64,000 bases of DNA from an uncultured Flavobacteriaceae bacterium (GTDB lineage Bacteria; Bacteroidota; Bacteroidia; Flavobacteriales; Flavobacteriaceae), in contig CAJJAZ010000006.1 of NCBI GenBank assembly GCA_905182295.1, positions 1-64,000 of the forward strand, read 5' to 3'. Under the pieces are notes generated by a model. That model had not been told where the DNA came from. It did not search any database and was given only the letters and a program-made list of their open reading frames with translations. Each line of letters begins with the position of its first letter. Position 1 is the stretch's first letter. Below are positions 58,806 to 64,000 of this stretch, one piece after another. The translations under genes and the position numbers were made by a program.

Positions 58806-61214
58806 TTATGCAGGATAAGCACTCGGATTAGATTCGTGCATGATGTTATAGATGCTTTCAAAGATATCTTCTGCATTTGGCTTAGAAAAATAATCACCAT
58901 CACTAGCGTAAGCAGGTCTGTGCGCCTTTGCAGTAAGTGTTGTTGGCGGTGTATCTAAGTAATGAAAAGCACCTTGTTTCTCTATGATTTCTTGCATTAA
59001 ATAAGCAGCACAACCTCCTGGAACATCTTCATCTATTACGATAAGTCTGTTTGTTTTCTTAACACTTTCTAACACCTCATGTTTTAGATCAAAAGGCAAG
59101 AGACTTTGGGCGTCTATGAGTTCAACATCTATGTCATAATTTTGAAGTGAACTGATCACTTGTTCTACTATCCTCAAGGTAGAACCATAAGAAAGTACCG
59201 TAATATCTTTACCCTCTTTTAAAACATCTATCACGCCAATTGGCGTACATATTTCAGATAAGTTATTAGGCATAGGTTCTTTTAGCCTGTACCCATTTAA
59301 ACTCTCTATGACAAGAGCCGGCTCATCACTCTTCATAAGCGTGTTGTAAAAACCAGCTGCTACAGTCATATTTCTAGGGGTTAAAATATACATGCCTCTT
59401 AGAAAATGAATGAGACCACCCATTTGAGATCCAGAATGCCAAATACCTTCTAACCTGTGTCCTCTTGTTCTTACAATCAATGGCGCTTTTTGTTTTCCAA
59501 AAGTTCTATAGCGTAAAGAGGCTAAATCATCACTTAAGGTTTGTAATGCATATAGCATATAATCAAGGTATTGAATCTCAGCAACAGGTCTTAAACCCCT
59601 GAGTGCCATTCCAATTCCCTGGCCTATAATACTCGCTTCTCTAATACCTGTGTCTGCCACCCTAGTTTCACCATATTTTTTTTGTAAGCCTTCTAAACCT
59701 TGGTTTACATCTCCTATAGTACCAATATCTTCTCCAAAAATTAAAAACTCAGGATACTTTTCAAGCAGTTGGTCAAAATTATCTCTGAGAATAAGTCTTC
59801 CATCTACCAAGGGAGCATCTTTGCTATAAGTGGGTGGAATAGAGGATATATTCGTGGCTTTATTTTCATGCTCACTGTATAAATGTGCACTGAACTTTGG
59901 TTGCATTTCAGACATAAAGTTTGTCAGCCAATTTTTAAGAATTTCACGTTCTTTAGTTTGCTCACCAATCAAACCCCTAAGGGCTAATCTAGCTTTTGCT
60001 GCCAAGTCTTTTTTAATAGGTTCTTCAATGGCAATTAAATCGTTGAGTATACTAGTAATAGCTGCTTTATTGTTCGTGTTTTCTGCTACAAGCCTAAATA
60101 CTTTGACTAAGTCTTTTTTATAAGCCAAATGAGGGGTTAAGAATTCAGACCAAGCTTCTTTTTTAGCATTTCGAACATCCCTCTTAATATCTTTTTCAAT
60201 TTGTAAAAGACTTTCTTCATCTGCAAAATCGTTCTCTAAAATCCAAGACCTAAATTTCACATTACAATCTTGTTCTTTTTCCCAGATAAGGCGATCATCT
60301 GATTTATATCTTTCATGAGAACCAGAGGTAGAGTGGCCTTGAGGTTGGGTGAGTTCTATTACGTGAATGATTACAGGCACATGTTTTTCTCTTGCAATCT
60401 GTGCAGCTTCTTGATAGGTTTTTACTAGGGCTGGGTAGTCCCAACCATTGACTTTAAAAATTTCATAGCCATTCGTGCCTTCTTCCTTTTGAAAACCCTT
60501 GAGTACTTCGCTAATATTTTCCTTGGTTGTTTGATGTTTCGCATGAACTGAAATCCCATATTCGTCATCCCAAATACTAACGACCATAGGTACTTGAAGC
60601 ACCCCTCCTGCATTGATTGTCTCAAAAAATAATCCTTCACTAGTACTTGCATTTCCAATGGTACCCCATGCCACTTCATTTCCTTGAACAGAAAACAATT
60701 TACCTGCTATATTTTTTTCTGACCTGTACACTTTTGAGGCCTGTGCCAAACCAAGTAATCTTGGCATTTGAGATGCTGTTGGTGAAATATCTGCACTACT
60801 GTTATGTTGCTTTGTCAAGTTTTTCCAACTACCATCTTCGTGAAGACTGTGGGTGACAAAGTGCCCACCCATTTGTCTTCCAGCACTCATGGGTTCTTTT
60901 TCAATATCTGTAGTAGCATATAAACCATGAAAAAGGTCTTTGGGTTTTAAAAGATCCAATGCAATCATAAAGGTTTGGTCTCTGTAGTACCCACTTCTAA
61001 AATCACCCTCATTAAAGGCTTTAGCCATAGCTATTTGGGGAATTTCTTTTCCATCTCCGAAAATTCCAAATTTAGCCTTACCTGTTAAAACTTCTCTTCT
61101 TCCAAGTAAGCTACATTCTCTTGAAGTAACAGCTATTTTATAATCAGTTATAATCTCAGATTTAAACTCGTCAAAAGAAATTTGTTTTTTAGAATTGGCA
61201 GTAGATATATCCAT
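58806..61214 (-). CDS. Fused alpha/beta 2-oxoacid dehydrogenase E1 (branched-chain type)
   Basis: An 802-residue ThDP enzyme with alpha and beta subunits fused, common in Bacteroidota. The alpha part (residues 1-400) has GGHFVTHSLHEDGSW-like substrate text, a ThDP-binding region ending ASTSEGLFFETIN (GDGAT-like position) and GHSTSGSHERYKSDDR. The beta part (from about 460) has FGEDIGTIGDVNQG, DTGIREASIIGQGIGMAL and the PGGCAAYLMQE motif. It decarboxylates branched-chain 2-oxoacids and passes the acyl group to lipoyl-E2, then lpdA. E2 is not in the window. A perfect -7 element is at 61258-61265. Confidence 0.93.
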   Translation of the reverse strand: MDISTANSKKQISFDEFKSEIITDYKIAVTSRECSLLGRREVLTGKAKFGIFGDGKEIPQIAMAKAFNEGDFRSGYYRDQTFMIALDLLKPKDLFHGLYATTDIEKEPMSAGRQMGGHFVTHSLHEDGSWKNLTKQHNSSADISPTASQMPRLLGLAQASKVYRSEKNIAGKLFSVQGNEVAWGTIGNASTSEGLFFETINAGGVLQVPMVVSIWDDEYGISVHAKHQTTKENISEVLKGFQKEEGTNGYEIFKVNGWDYPALVKTYQEAAQIAREKHVPVIIHVIELTQPQGHSTSGSHERYKSDDRLIWEKEQDCNVKFRSWILENDFADEESLLQIEKDIKRDVRNAKKEAWSEFLTPHLAYKKDLVKVFRLVAENTNNKAAITSILNDLIAIEEPIKKDLAAKARLALRGLIGEQTKEREILKNWLTNFMSEMQPKFSAHLYSEHENKATNISSIPPTYSKDAPLVDGRLILRDNFDQLLEKYPEFLIFGEDIGTIGDVNQGLEGLQKKYGETRVADTGIREASIIGQGIGMALRGLRPVAEIQYLDYMLYALQTLSDDLASLRYRTFGKQKAPLIVRTRGHRLEGIWHSGSQMGGLIHFLRGMYILTPRNMTVAAGFYNTLMKSDEPALVIESLNGYRLKEPMPNNLSEICTPIGVIDVLKEGKDITVLSYGSTLRIVEQVISSLQNYDIDVELIDAQSLLPFDLKHEVLESVKKTNRLIVIDEDVPGGCAAYLMQEIIEKQGAFHYLDTPPTTLTAKAHRPAYASDGDYFSKPNAEDIFESIYNIMHESNPSAYPA

Positions 61215-61257
61215 TAACTGTGGGTGTTTTCTTTTTTAGGCGTCAATAATTCTATTG

Positions 61258-61265
61258 CAAAAATA
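61258..61265 (-). promoter_or_regulatory. -7 promoter element of the E1 gene
   Basis: On the minus strand this reads TATTTTTG (TAnnTTTG), 43 bp before the start codon; no -33 TTG is seen at 17-20 bp. Confidence 0.45.
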
Positions 61266-61395
61266 TAGAAAAAAGATGGAATATTTTTATTAATAAAACC
61301 CTCATATTGAACAATACGAAATAATACAGCTATTTGAACTACGTAATATCAATAATTCACAATGATTAGATTTTTTGCTGAGAAAAACGCAATAT

Positions 61396-64000
61396 TTAGA
61401 ACCATTTTCTATTGAAGAGCCCTATGAGTGTTTTAGGACTTAAGGTAACTACAAATCTAATTTTTTCTACATAATTATCTTGCCCAGATTCCCAACCATT
61501 ATTGGAGTATAGCGGGAAATACAATTCAAAATAGTCGGTCACTAAATTGAGTCTAATCCCTGAATCATACACCATACGCTCTTTGTAACCTTTGTTTTTC
61601 ACAAAGCCAAAATCAGTATAAAACTCTACCCAACGGTATAGGTTTATGCTGGCGTTGGTAGTAGCTATCCATTGATTGGCAAAGGGTCTGTCTAATTTAG
61701 ATTTAAAACCACCTTCTGCTATAATAATTTGTTGTGAGTATAATCCTTGGTCTTCAGATCTTCCTAGAAAACTGTAATCGAATAAATAATCTGTTGGACG
61801 GTCTAGCGCAAAACTAAAGAAATCTCCTTTAGTTTCATTTCTGATAAAACTCCCTGCAAAAAAACGAATATTGAACTGTCTGTTATTTTCAAACAACCTT
61901 CTGTATTCAATTTCAAATGAGAGCTTGGTGAAATCTTTGGCTTGTTGTGCGTCCAAATTCCAAGAAAAATACTTTAGTATTCCATTGTCATTTGATCCAT
62001 AACGCATATTGAGAACACCGTAGTTGGGTGTCTGACTCTGAGCGTCAATGGGCATAGCGGGATTTGGGTCTCTTTGTACCTGAACATACCTCAACTGTAA
62101 AAAGTTTCTCTTATTAGACCTTAGGTCTTCAGGCCTCCATCCCATTGATAAAGAGGGGGTCAGGGTCGTGTAACGAGCATTCTCTGTGTACTGATAGCTG
62201 GAAGCACCTAAGTTGTAATTAGTAACATATAAGCGTTTGTTTTGGTGGTACTTTCTATAGTTGAAACGTCCATAACCAACAAACTTTTTACCCTTGAGAC
62301 CATAGGAGGGAGAAAAATCATAATTAAATGGCCTTTCTAGTACTGTTTTATTGTACAACCTAATGCCAGGGGTTAATCCGTCATAAATATTGAAATTGGC
62401 AATGGGCACATAAAACACCTGATTGTAATTAGGATCTTCTAGGTCTTTAAAAAACTGAAATTTCAGTTTTTTGTTACTAGAAAACCAACCATTAAGTGAT
62501 TTCCAATTGTCTCTCTGATTAAATTCAGGAATCTTTTGATTGTAGTTTAGAACGAGTTTATCTTCTGATTGATTGGGGATTTTAAAACGTCCAATACTGT
62601 CTATACCAGTGAACCAATACTGAGACACAACGCTATCTTTCTTTAGACCGAACACCGATATAGGCACCTTGGTTTTTTGCTTATTTTTTATAGTAAATGA
62701 TATTGAATCTGGCTGAGCAGAAGCTTTGGTGATTTTAAAATCTATTTTGTTTTTGGTGGCTATATACGTGTTAAAAAACCAATCTATATTTTTTGAGGTG
62801 TACTTTTCTAAGGTAGTTTTAAAGTCCTTTGTAGCAATACTAGCGCTTTTGTGTGCTTGATAAAAATCCCGAATACATTGTTCCAATACGCCTTCTCCCA
62901 AATAATCTTCTAAATAGGCCAATCCCAAACCTGCTTTATATTTGTTGGCTATTTGCTGGTTAAATTTTATTAAGGAGTCGTTAGATGTGGTGAGCGGTTG
63001 GTCTAAGTTGCGTCTCGCAGTTAAGTTATACAATAGTGCATACTGATCATTAAAGCCCAATTCAGATAAATGAAGGCTCCTCACACCCCAGTAAGAAGCT
63101 ATTTTTCCTAATAATTTTTGATCGGGATAATAGGTCTCCACATATTTGATCATATTGAAGTTCACCAATGCATCTATTACCCATTGTTCTTTTCTAGGAT
63201 TAATAAAAAAACTCTCCTTAAATAGGGTGTATAAACTTGTTTTTAATAGGCTTAACTCTAGTTTAAATGACTCTTCGTAGGGATTTACAAAACTGGGAAG
63301 TTTATTTAATCCATAGAGCGGGTTTCTGTCATAATTCATTTTGGTAACCAGAAGTTGATCTAAAGGAATGTCACCAATTTTGTCTTCAATGAATGAAAAA
63401 ACTTTCATTACAGCAAGAAGCTCAAGACCTTTATCTAAATTACCTCCTCTCAAATCAGTCACTAGTGTGGTGCTTTTAAGTGGGTACCTCACAAAACTGT
63501 TTTGATTGGTTAGGTACATTTCTGCTCCTTTTTTCTTTTGAGCCGTTAGGGTGGCCCATCTTTTATTTCCTTTTTCCTGTTCTAAAGTTTCTTTGTAATT
63601 TGAATTTAACACCAATTCTTTGGCATAGTTTATTTTTATGACTGTATTAGTAATATCTGTATAAAGGTCTTGCAGGTCTTTGTTGGAATACAACAACCAT
63701 TCTTTATCGTTATAAACTGCAGGCGTGAGGTACCAATCCTTAAGGAAATAGCCTCCCTCTGTGTCATATCCATAAGAAGTATATTTGTTTGGGGGAAGTT
63801 TAACGGTATAAGTAAAGGTTATTATTTCAAAATCTCCTGGTGCAATAGGTTTGTTTAGTGAAATACCAATAATATCTTTTTCTTTGGTACGCCACCAAGG
63901 TAGAGAATAGTAATTCTGATCTACTGCACCAATCAGATCTGTTCCTCCTCTGAGCTCCTTAGAGGCTAGATGCAGGTTTTTCTTAAAATCATCTGCAAAG
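61396..64000 (-). CDS. Large M1-peptidase-like surface protein without a zinc site, partial
   Basis: The frame is open to the right edge, so the N terminus is missing; at least 868 residues. The part near the edge resembles the N-terminal beta domain and the following helical domain of M1/gluzincin peptidases (YGYDTEGGYFLKDWYLTP and, further on, EQWVIDALVNFNMIKYVE, the place of the WLxEGxA-Y motif). Where HExxH should be, the text reads LLKTSLYTLFKE, so the zinc ligands are absent. The last 350 residues are rich in alternating strands and end in an aromatic residue (RKWF), like an outer-membrane beta-barrel. Its function is unknown. Confidence 0.6.
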   Translation of the reverse strand, partial: FADDFKKNLHLASKELRGGTDLIGAVDQNYYSLPWWRTKEKDIIGISLNKPIAPGDFEIITFTYTVKLPPNKYTSYGYDTEGGYFLKDWYLTPAVYNDKEWLLYSNKDLQDLYTDITNTVIKINYAKELVLNSNYKETLEQEKGNKRWATLTAQKKKGAEMYLTNQNSFVRYPLKSTTLVTDLRGGNLDKGLELLAVMKVFSFIEDKIGDIPLDQLLVTKMNYDRNPLYGLNKLPSFVNPYEESFKLELSLLKTSLYTLFKESFFINPRKEQWVIDALVNFNMIKYVETYYPDQKLLGKIASYWGVRSLHLSELGFNDQYALLYNLTARRNLDQPLTTSNDSLIKFNQQIANKYKAGLGLAYLEDYLGEGVLEQCIRDFYQAHKSASIATKDFKTTLEKYTSKNIDWFFNTYIATKNKIDFKITKASAQPDSISFTIKNKQKTKVPISVFGLKKDSVVSQYWFTGIDSIGRFKIPNQSEDKLVLNYNQKIPEFNQRDNWKSLNGWFSSNKKLKFQFFKDLEDPNYNQVFYVPIANFNIYDGLTPGIRLYNKTVLERPFNYDFSPSYGLKGKKFVGYGRFNYRKYHQNKRLYVTNYNLGASSYQYTENARYTTLTPSLSMGWRPEDLRSNKRNFLQLRYVQVQRDPNPAMPIDAQSQTPNYGVLNMRYGSNDNGILKYFSWNLDAQQAKDFTKLSFEIEYRRLFENNRQFNIRFFAGSFIRNETKGDFFSFALDRPTDYLFDYSFLGRSEDQGLYSQQIIIAEGGFKSKLDRPFANQWIATTNASINLYRWVEFYTDFGFVKNKGYKERMVYDSGIRLNLVTDYFELYFPLYSNNGWESGQDNYVEKIRFVVTLSPKTLIGLFNRKWF

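Overview
The window is bacterial chromosomal DNA from a member of the Bacteroidota, almost certainly a marine-type Flavobacteriaceae. The evidence is low GC, promoters with the Bacteroidota -7 element TAnnTTTG, a PorP/SprF protein next to a type IX secretion (T9SS) type-B cargo protein, fused 2-oxoacid dehydrogenase E1, a leuC-leuD-cimA-leuB cluster, and leader peptides ending in 'SQ' before mature 'VGIGTTTP'-type N termini. No plasmid, phage or transposase gene is visible. Both ends of the window cut through genes.

Layout. 1-2056: end of a trans-4-hydroxyproline catabolic cluster (alpha-ketoglutarate-semialdehyde dehydrogenase, 4-hydroxyproline epimerase). 2134-3376: a TauE/SafE permease and a small Cys-rich lipoprotein. 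3379-5262: a hipBA toxin-antitoxin pair with its operator and a strong terminator. 5259-14216: an accessory segment holding a membrane-bound AraC-type regulator, a 962-residue repeat protein with a self-cleaving S74 chaperone domain, a 1029-residue thrombospondin-type-3 protein with a T9SS C-terminal domain, a small Lys-rich secreted protein and PorP/SprF. This segment ends at an intact tRNA-Ser(UGA) gene. The last bases of that tRNA and its flank (16 bp, ttttgcggagaaagag) recur in the same orientation at the far end, which is the classical scar of integration into a tRNA 3' end. REP-like 29-bp palindromes inside a 44-bp repeat lie at the same borders.

14411-36000: housekeeping genes. These are a second TauE/SafE permease with a nitroreductase; ftsK-lolA-lptF/G-ribB (minus); a thiol peroxidase, thioredoxin and AhpC antioxidant group; a methionine-gamma-lyase-like enzyme with an NhaC-family transporter (minus) divergent from an Lrp regulator; lpdA; a CDGSH Fe-S protein; a DUF1624-type membrane acyltransferase; tilS-dsbD; a penicillin acylase-family hydrolase; and yifB. 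37262-47471: branched-chain amino acid synthesis, with ilvDBNC (plus) converging on leuC-leuD-cimA-leuB (minus) at a shared terminator. 47588-61214: recG, a patatin-like lipase, an M20 amidohydrolase, a UvrD/PcrA helicase, a YrdC/Sua5-type protein, an OmpA-like lipoprotein, a glycosyltransferase, an orphan HsdR-N-type nuclease domain, holA and fused branched-chain 2-oxoacid dehydrogenase E1. 61396-64000: a large M1-peptidase-like protein that appears to have lost its zinc site, cut by the window edge.

How it fits together. IlvDBNC and LeuBCD make valine, leucine and isoleucine. The acyltransferase in the leu cluster keeps the pyruvate-pocket residues of citramalate synthase, so isoleucine may be made from pyruvate and not threonine; no ilvA is present here. 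LpdA and the fused E1 degrade the same amino acids. The most unusual part is the tRNA-Ser-linked surface-protein segment, which reads as a self-contained cell-surface apparatus: regulator, autoprocessing trimeric stalk, calcium-binding T9SS cargo and the cargo's own SprF-type partner.
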